Origin: Sphingomonas beigongshangi | Lineage (GTDB): Bacteria; Pseudomonadota; Alphaproteobacteria; Sphingomonadales; Sphingomonadaceae | Reading direction: 5' to 3' | Assembly (NCBI RefSeq): GCF_016820445.1 | Contig: NZ_JADHDT010000004.1 | Span: 1-64,000 of the forward strand | DNA length: 64,000 nucleotides | Shown: positions 1-6,202 of the stretch, piece after piece | Numbering within the stretch: position 1 is the first letter of the stretch | Layout: every line of letters starts with the position of its first letter | Made by a program: the position numbers and the translations under genes | The notes under the pieces: model-generated | What the model was told of the DNA's origin: nothing | The model's database searches: none | What the model saw: the letters and a program-made list of their open reading frames with translations, nothing else

Positions 1-27
1 GAACTTGTTCGTCGTCTTGCTCGTCAT
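1..27 (-). CDS. IS3-family transposase OrfA, first codons only
   Basis: Nine codons (MTSKTTNKF) are visible before the window ends. The ATG at 27 is preceded by GAGAGGAAGGGG, a strong ribosome binding site. OrfA of IS3 elements is the helix-turn-helix DNA-binding half of the transposase, joined to OrfB by -1 frameshifting. The assignment rests on the characteristic N-terminus plus the neighbouring IS-like terminus; the body of the protein is not visible. Confidence 0.5.
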
Positions 28-77
28 AGCCCCTTCCTCTCAGGAGTTAGAGCCTCCGACAAACCCGGCGCGGTTCA
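1..77 (-). mobile_element. Terminal part of an IS3-family insertion sequence (enters from the left edge)
   Basis: Read on the minus strand, the segment starts at 77 with TGAACCGCGCCGGGTTTGTC, which resembles the terminal inverted repeats of IS3-family elements. About 50 bp further in lies a purine-rich ribosome binding site and an ATG opening a protein that begins MTSKTTNKF, the typical start of IS3-type OrfA. The rest of the element is outside the window, so the other inverted repeat and the target duplication cannot be checked. It sits at the outer edge of a decayed prophage remnant, a common place for IS insertions. Confidence 0.65.
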
Positions 78-141
78 TAGCGTACGGGGATCGTTCCCGA
101 TCTAACATGCTTTGTTAACTCGGCAGGGCCATGATCACGCT

Positions 142-327
142 ATGGGAATAAACGCGCTTGGCATCGCGATCGAGCGCGCGGCGGACTTGGTCGCCACAGA
201 GGTTGAGCCGCTCAGGACGGCGGTAGATCATTGCCAGACCGCGCGCGCTGCTGGCGATATGCCTGACGCCCAGTCATGGCTATCGGCAGCCGTGATGGTG
301 GTTAAGTCGGAAATGTTGGAGCGCTAG
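142..327 (+). CDS. Small hypothetical protein (61 aa)
   Basis: Open frame from ATG 142 (an upstream TTG at 112 is also in frame). The product is acidic-neutral, mostly helical, with no recognised motif. It lies in the decayed element between the IS end and other small genes. The ribosome binding site is weak, so coding is only moderately supported by the soluble, compositionally normal translation. Confidence 0.4.
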   Translation: MGINALGIAIERAADLVATEVEPLRTAVDHCQTARAAGDMPDAQSWLSAAVMVVKSEMLER

Positions 328-339
328 GGAGGCGGCGGA

Positions 340-552
340 TCACTGATGCCGCTGCACTCTCTGCATCACAGCCGCTGTCGTCTCATCGAGGTCAGGGCAC
401 AGCACCTCCGTCGAGTGCATCTGTTCGACGTGGAAGGTGGCAAGATCGATATGCATCTCAGCCACCGAGGTGGCGGAGGCTGAAACCGCGAGCGCGACAT
501 GCGCCTTGGCTTCGTCAAGCAAGCCTTCAACGATGTCGTCGCAGTCCTTCAT
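340..552 (-). CDS. Small hypothetical protein (70 aa)
   Basis: Minus-strand open frame opposing its neighbours. The translation is acidic and alanine-rich with three predicted helices (for example DDIVEGLLDEAKAHVALAV) and no recognised family. A short purine stretch precedes the ATG. It may be a phage or island accessory gene. Confidence 0.35.
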   Translation of the reverse strand: MKDCDDIVEGLLDEAKAHVALAVSASATSVAEMHIDLATFHVEQMHSTEVLCPDLDETTAAVMQRVQRHQ

Positions 553-701
553 CGCGGACGTCTCACACGGCGGGGTTAATGGGCAGTGAAACGGCGATCT
601 TGCAAATAGCGGCCATCAGTCCCATTTAGGCAGAACCGTGCACTCAACCGAGCCTTGCACGGCTGAGAGACATCGCGCTCCCGCTCGACGGAGGCGCTGG
701 T

Positions 702-920
702 ATGGACCTTAACTACATCCTTGGGCGGGAGCAGGTTTCCCTCCATAACGCGGACATCGCGGTCGATGTGTCGGCGCGGTTCGCACACCGCGAGCTGGCG
801 CGATCGTACGGACGCCTTCTCGAGCAAGCCGGCTTTCCGCATACCGATGCGACTCGCACCGAAGCCGAGCGCGCTGAAGCGCACAATGATATCTGCATCG
901 ATAGAAAGGGCGCAGCATGA
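702..920 (+). CDS. Small conserved-type phage/island protein (72 aa)
   Basis: Starts MDLNYILGREQVSL and continues with a helical core rich in Ala and Arg. Proteins with this kind of N-terminus (MDLNY followed by hydrophobic-polar helices) recur in sphingomonad mobile DNA, as I recall it; no function is known to me. Its stop overlaps the ATG of the next gene (ATGA), so the two are probably translationally coupled, and a third overlapping gene follows. Confidence 0.55.
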   Translation: MDLNYILGREQVSLHNADIAVDVSARFAHRELARSYGRLLEQAGFPHTDATRTEAERAEAHNDICIDRKGAA

Positions 921-1132
921 GCCGGGCAATCAACGTGAACCTAGAAGTCTCGACCGTTCGAAATTTGTCGGCGAAACATGGTGCTGCGATCAGTGCTATC
1001 GAAGCGATCCTGTCGGGGGGCACACGCGTCGTTTATATGAACGCGGCTGCCGCTCAAGAAATGCGCGCCGTGATGACCAAGTCCATCATCAACGGGTCGG
1101 TCATCAGGACGAAGTGGGTTCGAAATGCTTGA
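917..1132 (+). CDS. Small hypothetical protein (71 aa), second gene of a mini-operon
   Basis: ATG overlaps the upstream stop by 4 bp; its own stop is overlapped by the ATG of the next gene at 1125. The product has an N-terminal beta-like segment followed by helices and ends in a basic tail (IRTKWVRNA). No family is recognised. Tight overlaps on both sides are the main evidence that it is a real gene. Confidence 0.5.
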   Translation: MSRAINVNLEVSTVRNLSAKHGAAISAIEAILSGGTRVVYMNAAAAQEMRAVMTKSIINGSVIRTKWVRNA

Positions 1133-1292
1133 TCCCAGAGCAACACCTAGATGGACCCAGACCGACATCACCGGTCTTCGCGATCTTCTTTCGACGGGGG
1201 CGGGTATCGATGGGCTAATGAACGCCTTGCACCGCTCGGAAGCTGACATCTGCCGCATGGCGCGACGACTGCAACTGTCGTTGAGAGCGTAA
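1125..1292 (+). CDS. Short SANT/HTH-like protein (55 aa)
   Basis: A 55-residue frame overlapping the stop of the previous gene by 8 bp. The sequence WTQTDITGLRDLLSTGAGID followed by a helix around RSEADICRMARRL has the spacing of the small SANT/Myb-like or HTH modules found in many phage proteins: Trp near the start, an acidic-Leu helix, a turn, and a recognition helix with Arg residues. It may bind DNA. Function is inferred from pattern only. Confidence 0.45.
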   Translation: MLDPRATPRWTQTDITGLRDLLSTGAGIDGLMNALHRSEADICRMARRLQLSLRA

Positions 1293-1300
1293 ATCGGCGC

Positions 1301-1316
1301 GGCAGGCATGCCTGCC
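1301..1316. repeat. Perfect 16-bp palindrome
   Basis: GGCAGGCATGCCTGCC is a perfect palindrome just downstream of the three-gene cluster and before the broken integrase. It could be a protein-binding site or part of a hairpin; there is no T-run, so it is not a typical terminator. Confidence 0.4.
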
Positions 1317-1367
1317 CTGACGAAAAGAGAGCCGGTTTTCTCATAAAGACCGGACCAGAGACGGGGT

Positions 1368-2055
1368 GAGGCTCAACTTGATCGAGGACTCTACCTCAAA
1401 CTGGAGGAGCTTCAGGGGAGCACGTCAACTGCTTTCGAGATCGCCGCCTAGCCGAAAGACCAGCCGGTGTTCGACGCGGTGAAGCTTGCCGCCGTGACGG
1501 GCCTGCGCCGCGAGGATCTTGCCTGGCTGACATGGGCAGGCGTGCGCGAGTTCATCTTGGTCAAGGAGGCGGCGAATCGCAGTGCGGGCAAGAGGCGCTT
1601 CGCCACCATTCCCAGGATTCCTGAAGTTGACACGGTTCTTGCGGATCTACGGGATCGTCACCGGGCACCGGGCACCGGGCGTGGATACGGTAGCGGTTAC
1701 TGCCCTGGGACAGTAGTGGAACCTGGACACCTTGTCGAAGGAGGTCACCCGCTTGGCGAAGACGGCTGGCGTCGTGCATGTCGACACGTCCAAATCAGGC
1801 CAGCCTCCGCGCATCCGCCGCAAGCACCTTCACGACTTCCGCGGAACCTTCGTGACACGGCTGATGACCACGACCGATCTGACCGACGAGCAGATCGCCG
1901 ACATCATGGGCTGGTCGCCCACGGATATCCGAAGGATCCGGACGATCTACGTTGACGACTACGCGAGGAGTGTGGCACTCGGCCGTCGAATCAAACGCGG
2001 GTCTGTAAACCGGGATTGTAAACCGGAGCCCCGCAGGTGGTCAGATCAGCGCTAA
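1368..2055 (+). pseudogene. Tyrosine recombinase (phage integrase) remnant
   Basis: The catalytic domain is recognisable in two frames: AVKLAAVTGLRREDLAWLTW carries the first catalytic Arg, and after a frameshift HLHDFRGTF (His-x-x-Arg), then IADIMGWS and RTIYVDDYA (nucleophile Tyr). It aligns over its length with the intact integrase at 45845-46948 (QEASDIMAWS, RKTYVDDAR). Lesions: the N-terminal half is missing, there are in-frame TAG codons at 1449 and 1714, and a frameshift lies at a triplicated 7-bp unit (CCGGGCA/G, 1661-1681). One extra 7-bp unit accounts for the +1 shift. The 3' end lies 11 bp before attL, as in a functional integrase-att arrangement. Confidence 0.85.
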
Positions 2056-2066
2056 GTCGTTGATAT

Positions 2067-2107
2067 GCGGGTGTAGCTCAATGGTAGAGCAGAAGCTTCC
2101 CAAGCTT
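2067..2107 (+). other. attL: 5' part of tRNA-Gly(CCC)
   Basis: Forty-one bases identical to 46988-47028. They cover acceptor 5' strand, D arm, anticodon arm and most of the anticodon 3' strand of tRNA-Gly, then diverge into phage DNA (CCCGCATCCC). It cannot make a tRNA. This is the host half of the original attB, or more exactly the attR-type site left by the earlier element to its left. Confidence 0.92.
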
Positions 2108-2258
2108 CCCGCATCCCTAGATTTCAGCCGATCCTCCAGCAAAACAGCGACGAAAACTATCGTTTGGAAACAAACGCATAGGTTTTCGCGGCAAAACAAA
2201 TTGGCCCTACCCGGACGGCAATCCGAGCAGGGCCGACCAACCTGCATGGAGGTGCAGA

Positions 2259-2612
2259 ATGGCTGACACGCACTTACTGGATAAGGCTGCCCTCGCCAAA
2301 GCCCATTTGCTCCGGTGCATGGCTGATAAGCGCCCTCGCCCTCGCAAGCTTGTTCAAGGGTACGTCTATTTCTGCGGTCCGATAGATGGACCGATCAAGA
2401 TAGGATTTTCGAAAGATCCACGCGAGCGGCTGTACCGGCTGCAAACCAACCGCCATGATCGGCTGCACCTTTGGGCAGAGACGCCGGGAACAGATGTCGA
2501 CGAGGCATCCTACCATAACCGGTTTTTCCGCTTTTCGATCGGCGGTGAATGGTTCGCCCGTACGCCTGAGATTGAGGCCGAGATAGCTCGCCTCAACGCG
2601 GGATCCGCCTAA
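2259..2612 (+). CDS. GIY-YIG/T5orf172-like protein
   Basis: 117 residues. After a basic N-terminus comes GYVYFCGPIDGPIKIGFSKD followed by PRERLYRLQTNRHD and a C-terminal EIEAEIARL helix. This matches the T5orf172/Mug113 branch of GIY-YIG-like domains: beta-strand VYF, PIKIG strand, Arg-rich helix with RLxxLQ, later aromatic FRFSIGGEWF. Members occur in phages and may bind or cut DNA; the role is not established. Start ATG 2259 has GGAGGT at good spacing. The stop overlaps the next ATG, so it heads an operon of small accessory genes. Confidence 0.75.
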   Translation: MADTHLLDKAALAKAHLLRCMADKRPRPRKLVQGYVYFCGPIDGPIKIGFSKDPRERLYRLQTNRHDRLHLWAETPGTDVDEASYHNRFFRFSIGGEWFARTPEIEAEIARLNAGSA

Positions 2613-2863
2613 TGTGGCTCTGTCGCATCCTGTCCGACCTACTCCGCCTGTCGGCATCGAACCGCTGGGAAGCACCAGAGGGCTACAGGCGTGTACTCGA
2701 TCCCGGCGAGCTAAGCGGCTTTGCGCCGGGCTTCTCCCCAGACCGTCAGTACCGTTTCCTACGGTATGGAGAGGATAGACCCAAGGTGTACCGGCTGAGT
2801 GACAAGCCTGCCTCGTTCAATGAGACGGGGCTGTATTTTGCGGAAGTGGGAGAGGGTCGGTGA
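2612..2863 (+). CDS. Hypothetical phage protein (83 aa)
   Basis: Starts within the stop of the GIY-YIG gene (TAATG), indicating coupling. The N-terminus is hydrophobic (MWLCRILSDLLRL), and the rest is soluble with several aromatic residues. No known family is recognised. Confidence 0.55.
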   Translation: MWLCRILSDLLRLSASNRWEAPEGYRRVLDPGELSGFAPGFSPDRQYRFLRYGEDRPKVYRLSDKPASFNETGLYFAEVGEGR

Positions 2864-2865
2864 AT

Positions 2866-3078
2866 ATGAACTCGACATGCGAATCTTGCCGATTTTGGGA
2901 CAACGTCCGGCAGAACCAATATTCAGGCATGGCGGAATGCCGTCGCAACCCACCGCTACTCAACAAACCTCATGCCTATGGGGATGTAGTCGCTGTGTGG
3001 CCGAGAACAGCAGGCCATAATTGGTGCGGTGAATTTTTGCCAGTTGACGCCACCCCTTCTGACGCCCCTACACGATAA
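2866..3078 (+). CDS. Small Cys-containing (zinc-ribbon-like) phage protein
   Basis: 70 residues with CESCRFW at 5-11, Cys25 and Trp53-Cys54. The order CxxC, then C, then WC near the C-terminus is a recurrent arrangement in short phage proteins thought to bind a metal. ATG 2866 is preferred over the overlapping GTG 2860 because GAGAGGG sits at good distance. Function unknown. Confidence 0.6.
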   Translation: MNSTCESCRFWDNVRQNQYSGMAECRRNPPLLNKPHAYGDVVAVWPRTAGHNWCGEFLPVDATPSDAPTR

Positions 3079-3089
3079 GGAGAAGAGTG

Positions 3090-3434
3090 ATGGACTTGCT
3101 CCAATTGGCTGAGCGGTGCGAGGCGGCGAGTGGGCCGGATCGCGAGCTTGACGAAGCTATCCACATTGGCCTTGGCAACCCTCGGTGGCACCGAGGCGCT
3201 TGCCGGCCGTTCGGAACTAATTACACTGCCTCCATCGACTCTGCGCGATCGTTGATTGAAGAGCCGCAGTCGTTCAGCCTCAGCCACGCAGGCAATTGCA
3301 TCGCGAAGGTGCAGATTATCGGCGGTGATCCTTGCGAGCCTGAGCCGGAATACGAAGGCTACGGAGAGACGCCGCCTCTTGCACTAGCTGCTGCTGCCCT
3401 CCGCGCTCGCGCGGCGTCGCTGGGAGAGGGGTAA
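3090..3434 (+). CDS. Conserved phage hypothetical protein (114 aa)
   Basis: Starts MDLLQLAERCEAASGPDREL; this opening, followed by a segment YTASIDSARSLI, is typical of a family of small alphaproteobacterial phage proteins of unknown role. AAGGAGAAG precedes the ATG. The stop overlaps the next start (TAATG). Confidence 0.7.
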   Translation: MDLLQLAERCEAASGPDRELDEAIHIGLGNPRWHRGACRPFGTNYTASIDSARSLIEEPQSFSLSHAGNCIAKVQIIGGDPCEPEPEYEGYGETPPLALAAAALRARAASLGEG

Positions 3435-3676
3435 TGCTAGGTACACCGCTGACCCTTGAAGTTCTGCTGCATAGCTATTTCAGCGCTGCGCCTTTTGAGC
3501 GCCATGCCACTGAGTCCGCTAAGGAGGCGCGCGCCAGGCTCTTTCGCAACAACATGATCGATCGTGAGGACGAACATTGCCAAGCGACCGAGCGCGGTAG
3601 GTTCTTCATCAAGCACCTACTTTCTGTCCCGTTTCCGGTCATGTCCTTCCATATCCCGGAGCCCTCCCATGACTGA
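3434..3676 (+). CDS. Conserved phage hypothetical protein (80 aa), winged-helix-like
   Basis: TPLTLEVLLHSYFSA, then a helix, then ATERGRFFIKHLLSVPFPV. This pattern (two helices followed by a TERG turn and a final helix ending in P-x-P) is shared by small phage proteins and looks like a compact winged helix. Coupled to the upstream gene by TAATG. No specific role known. Confidence 0.6.
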   Translation: MLGTPLTLEVLLHSYFSAAPFERHATESAKEARARLFRNNMIDREDEHCQATERGRFFIKHLLSVPFPVMSFHIPEPSHD

Positions 3677-3914
3677 AGCCCCTGCATTTGGACGGTGGGA
3701 GCCGATCGAGACGCACGCAACCGACGGCCGCGCCGCACTTGTTGGATGCTGGGTAGTCAACCAAGATGAACCGGACAAACCGCCGATATGGTCGTGCTGG
3801 GCGACGTTTTTCGATGGGATGGACTTGGGCTGCGACGGTGCTTGGGGCGATGAACCGACGCACTGGCACGACATGCCTCCGCCCCCTCCCGCTCCCGAGG
3901 TGACCCATGGATAA
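3669..3914 (+). CDS. DUF551-like small phage protein (81 aa)
   Basis: RWEPIETHATDGRAALVGCW and the ending GDEPTHWHDMPPPP match the layout of DUF551-type proteins: W-x-P-I-E near the start, a beta-rich core, and THWxPLP/HWHDMP near the end. The function of this family is unknown; it is common in phages and prophages. It overlaps both neighbours by 8 bp. Confidence 0.65.
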   Translation: MTEAPAFGRWEPIETHATDGRAALVGCWVVNQDEPDKPPIWSCWATFFDGMDLGCDGAWGDEPTHWHDMPPPPPAPEVTHG

Positions 3915-4350
3915 GCTGTCGGAAGCGATCACGCTCGCTACGCAGGCTCATGCAGGCCAAGTAGATAAGGGTGGGGCGCCGTACATCCTGCATCCACTCA
4001 GGGTTATGCTCGCCTGCAAGACCGAGGACGAGCGCATCGCCGCGGTGCTACATGACGTGGTGGAGGACACCGCCGTCAGCGCATACCAAGTGCTACGTCA
4101 GTTTGGCATGGCGATCCATGACGCCGTGTACGCTCTCACCCGCCGTCATGACGAAACCTATTCGTGCTTCATCGAACGTTGCGCTGCAAACCCGATTGCA
4201 CGCGTCGTGAAGCTGGCAGATATTGCCGACAATATGGACGTGAGCCGCCTAGGCCGCGATCCCACGATGGCCGACCTGCAACGCCTCAACCGCTACGGGG
4301 ATGCGCGCAACGTCCTGATGAACGCCATCCGCAGCATGGAGGTAGAGTGA
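3907..4350 (+). CDS. Small alarmone hydrolase-like HD-domain protein
   Basis: 147 residues, essentially a stand-alone RelA/SpoT-type HD hydrolase domain. Visible motifs: AHAGQVDKGGAPYILHP with His29, VLHDVVEDT with the His49-Asp50 pair and Glu53-Asp54, and VVKLADIADNM with Asp105 and Asn109. These match the Mn-binding and substrate residues of Mesh1/SAH enzymes, which remove the 3'-pyrophosphate of ppGpp. No synthetase, TGS or ACT domain is present. It overlaps DUF551 upstream and the next gene by ATGA. In a phage it could damp the stringent response during infection or lysogeny (inference). Confidence 0.8.
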   Translation: MDKLSEAITLATQAHAGQVDKGGAPYILHPLRVMLACKTEDERIAAVLHDVVEDTAVSAYQVLRQFGMAIHDAVYALTRRHDETYSCFIERCAANPIARVVKLADIADNMDVSRLGRDPTMADLQRLNRYGDARNVLMNAIRSMEVE

Positions 4351-4532
4351 TGCGAGAGCCGACAGACGCTGAGGTGGAGGCTGTGGGTCGGGCGCTCTAC
4401 GGGGAATATATCGAACGCCCCGACATAGTCCGGGAAAGTGCGCGCGAAGGGCCGCTGCCATACTACAAGCCGGCATGGGTTAAACTAGCCCGCGCCGCGA
4501 TCATCGCGCTTGATGAGGTGAGGGGGAAGTGA
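4350..4532 (+). CDS. Hypothetical phage protein (60 aa)
   Basis: Starts in the stop of the alarmone hydrolase gene (GTGATG). Short helical protein (PTDAEVEAVGRALYGEYI and WVKLARAAIIALDEV), resembling small phage proteins that begin with PTxxEVExxARAL. Function unknown. Confidence 0.55.
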   Translation: MREPTDAEVEAVGRALYGEYIERPDIVRESAREGPLPYYKPAWVKLARAAIIALDEVRGK

Positions 4533-4568
4533 GGGACATCCATTTCGTCGGTTTCCAGGGAGGTTTAA

Positions 4569-4820
4569 ATGGATTTTTTTCAGGCTAAGCAGTTTGGGGC
4601 GGAGCAATCAAACTCACCGCAAGTCTTCGTACCGGTCACTGTGGCGGGGCGAACCGTTCATGACGTGGGTCTAAACCCGGTTGGATGGGAATGGGTCATT
4701 GTGGACAACGCAGGGGGCGTAATTGCGAAATGCTTCTCCGAAGGGTTTGCCAAGCGGATCGCGACGTTGGTAAATCAGGATGCTGGCTTCGGGCCAGGGC
4801 CATATTCCCCGACCGCCTAA
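4569..4820 (+). CDS. Hypothetical phage protein (83 aa)
   Basis: Good ribosome binding site (GGGAGG) before the ATG. Mixed alpha/beta composition with VGWEWVIVDNAGGVIAKCFS in the middle; no family recognised. Confidence 0.5.
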   Translation: MDFFQAKQFGAEQSNSPQVFVPVTVAGRTVHDVGLNPVGWEWVIVDNAGGVIAKCFSEGFAKRIATLVNQDAGFGPGPYSPTA

Positions 4821-4837
4821 CCTGCTATCACTACCCC

Positions 4838-5077
4838 ATGACCGGCCTACGATTCCCTCCCGACATGACCGACCCTCAAGAGGATGATTGGGCTGTCTAC
4901 CTGATGGTCAGGACGCCAAAGGATCAGGCACCTGAGATAGCCCATCTTCACCCATGGGGGCAATGGAAGGAGACGCCGCTAGAGGTGCGCGAGTTCTTCC
5001 GGGCTAGGGTGCGCAGGCTGATGGACCATGGGGATACCGGCGTCATACCGATGGTGGATAGCCCTACTTTGCGGTGA
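4838..5077 (+). CDS. Hypothetical phage protein (79 aa)
   Basis: ATG 4838 opens a frame rich in charged and aromatic residues (EDDWAVYLMVRTPKD, EVREFFRARVRRLMDHG). It is the last rightward gene of this segment. The 140 bp after it hold no gene up to the tRNA-like element. Confidence 0.45.
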   Translation: MTGLRFPPDMTDPQEDDWAVYLMVRTPKDQAPEIAHLHPWGQWKETPLEVREFFRARVRRLMDHGDTGVIPMVDSPTLR

Positions 5078-5220
5078 GGGTGCCGGGCTTCCACCGACTG
5101 CCAGCAGATCAGATCGGGCCATCGTCCAAGACCCCCGCTGTCTGACGATCAGCCGCAGCGTCACGTCTCGCGCAATCCCTATTGCCAGACTCGGAGCTCA
5201 AATGCTACCGCAATCTTCGG

Positions 5221-5332
5221 CTGCGGTTGGCGGAACCGGTAGACGCTAACAGTCGCAAGGCAAAGCTGGATGGAGCGCAACCTCTACGCTCTAGAGGACC
5301 AGCGTATTCCGGGTTCGAATCCCGGCCCGCAG
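5221..5332 (+). tRNA. Atypical tRNA-Leu-like element (112 nt)
   Basis: The 5' end CTGCGG pairs with CCGCAG at 5327-5332. TGGCGGAACCGGTAGACGC at 5228-5246 is a canonical tRNA-Leu D arm, and CCGGGTTCGAATCCCGG at 5309-5325 is a perfect T arm. Between them lie about 62 nt instead of the usual 35 or so, containing nested stems GCTGG/CCAGC and CCTCT/AGAGG. No normal anticodon arm is obvious, and CCA is not encoded. It may be a degenerate phage tRNA, one with an insertion, or a tRNA-like regulatory RNA. It lies at the meeting point of the rightward genes and the leftward late operon. Confidence 0.5.
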
Positions 5333-5638
5333 CTACTTCACCACTGGACAGCTTACCGCGACACCCTGCGCAGCCAGCGACCGACAAATACGGCCCCAGG
5401 CACGCGATACCCCCTCACCCCATAGCTCAAGATCAGCGCTGTACTGAGCCGACGCAGCATCGTCGGTGAGGGCGGCATCTGGCATGACCGGCTTGGTCTT
5501 GGATGCCGCGGCTGCATCAACGGCACTTAGCTGAATAGGTTGGGGAGGCGGTACGTCCTGCCGCGCGCATCCTTGCGCAGCCCAAAGCAAGGGTAGCAGG
5601 GCCGGGAGCAGTGCCCTTTGGCGCAGTCGAGATCGCAT
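5333..5638 (-). CDS. Rz1-like outer-membrane spanin lipoprotein
   Basis: 101 residues with a hydrophobic signal and lipobox-like LWAAQGC, then a proline-containing segment (VPPPQPIQ) typical of Rz1. The gene begins inside the Rz gene in another frame and extends past its end, the partly overlapping Rz/Rz1 form. With Rz it would bridge the envelope and fuse the outer membrane at lysis. Last gene of the leftward late operon. Confidence 0.75.
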   Translation of the reverse strand: MRSRLRQRALLPALLPLLWAAQGCARQDVPPPQPIQLSAVDAAAASKTKPVMPDAALTDDAASAQYSADLELWGEGVSRAWGRICRSLAAQGVAVSCPVVK

Positions 5639-5879
5639 GAGTCAGGTCGTCCTTCATCTGGTCTATCTTGCTGTCGTCCATCGCCCGTTCGGCATCGGCT
5701 TGGGCCATGGCCTTGACCTTGCGCTCGGCAGCTTCGGCACGGGCAGTCTGCGTGGTTAGCTGCGTCTGGAGCTTGTCAGCGCGGTTGTCGGCATGGCTCC
5801 AGCCCAGCCAGAGCCACGCGACGATCGCGGCCACCACCAGCGGCGGGGCGGCGTAGCGGAGGACCCAGGCGGGGATCAT
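5517..5879 (-). CDS. Rz-like inner-membrane spanin
   Basis: 120 residues: N-terminal membrane segment (PPLVVAAIVAWLWLGW) and then a coiled-coil periplasmic domain rich in Ala, Glu and Lys (ADKLQTQLTTQTARAEAAER). This is the classic i-spanin layout. ATG 5879 overlaps the holin stop (ATGA). The downstream half overlaps Rz1. Confidence 0.75.
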   Translation of the reverse strand: MIPAWVLRYAAPPLVVAAIVAWLWLGWSHADNRADKLQTQLTTQTARAEAAERKVKAMAQADAERAMDDSKIDQMKDDLTHAISTAPKGTAPGPATLALGCARMRAAGRTASPTYSAKCR

Positions 5880-6202
5880 GCTGTTGCATCCGTGGTGGCT
5901 GGGCCAGCCGGCGGCATAGGCGGTGTAGCCGGGAGCGATCCGGTGCTTTCCACGACCTTCGCCGTGGCAACGTTTCGGTCCTTCAGGGCCACCGCGCCGG
6001 CTATCGCGCCAACGGCAACACCAAGCCCGGTCGGGAAGGCAATGCAGAAGGCCGTGACATCGAACGCCCGGCCTTTTTGCATCACGTCCCAACCTTCAAA
6101 GGCGATGGCCGAAACGACGTAAGCGATAGAGCCGAACGCACCGACAAGCCGGTTGATCTCGTATTCGCCGGATATGCCTTTCAGGGCATTGGTCAGCTTC
6201 AC
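5876..6202 (-). CDS. Putative holin (two membrane segments)
   Basis: 108 residues with two hydrophobic stretches (LVGAFGSIAYVVSAIAF and AFCIAFPTGLGVAVGAIAGA) and a Pro/Ala-rich tail. Its place between the GH19 endolysin and the spanins, with 4-bp overlaps on both sides, supports a role in releasing the endolysin by piercing the inner membrane. No family-specific motif is visible, so the call is mainly by context. Confidence 0.6.
   Translation of the reverse strand: MKLTNALKGISGEYEINRLVGAFGSIAYVVSAIAFEGWDVMQKGRAFDVTAFCIAFPTGLGVAVGAIAGAVALKDRNVATAKVVESTGSLPATPPMPPAGPATTDATA

Larger units (their letters stand above)
78..2066. mobile_element. Right end of an older prophage or integrative element (remnant)
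   Basis: Between the IS end and attL lie short, densely packed phage-like genes and a broken tyrosine integrase. The integrase reads toward, and ends 11 bp before, a tRNA-Gly 5' half, exactly the arrangement of the intact prophage integrase and attR 45 kb further on. This suggests an element that used the same attachment site earlier and then decayed. Its left part lies outside the window. Confidence 0.7.
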
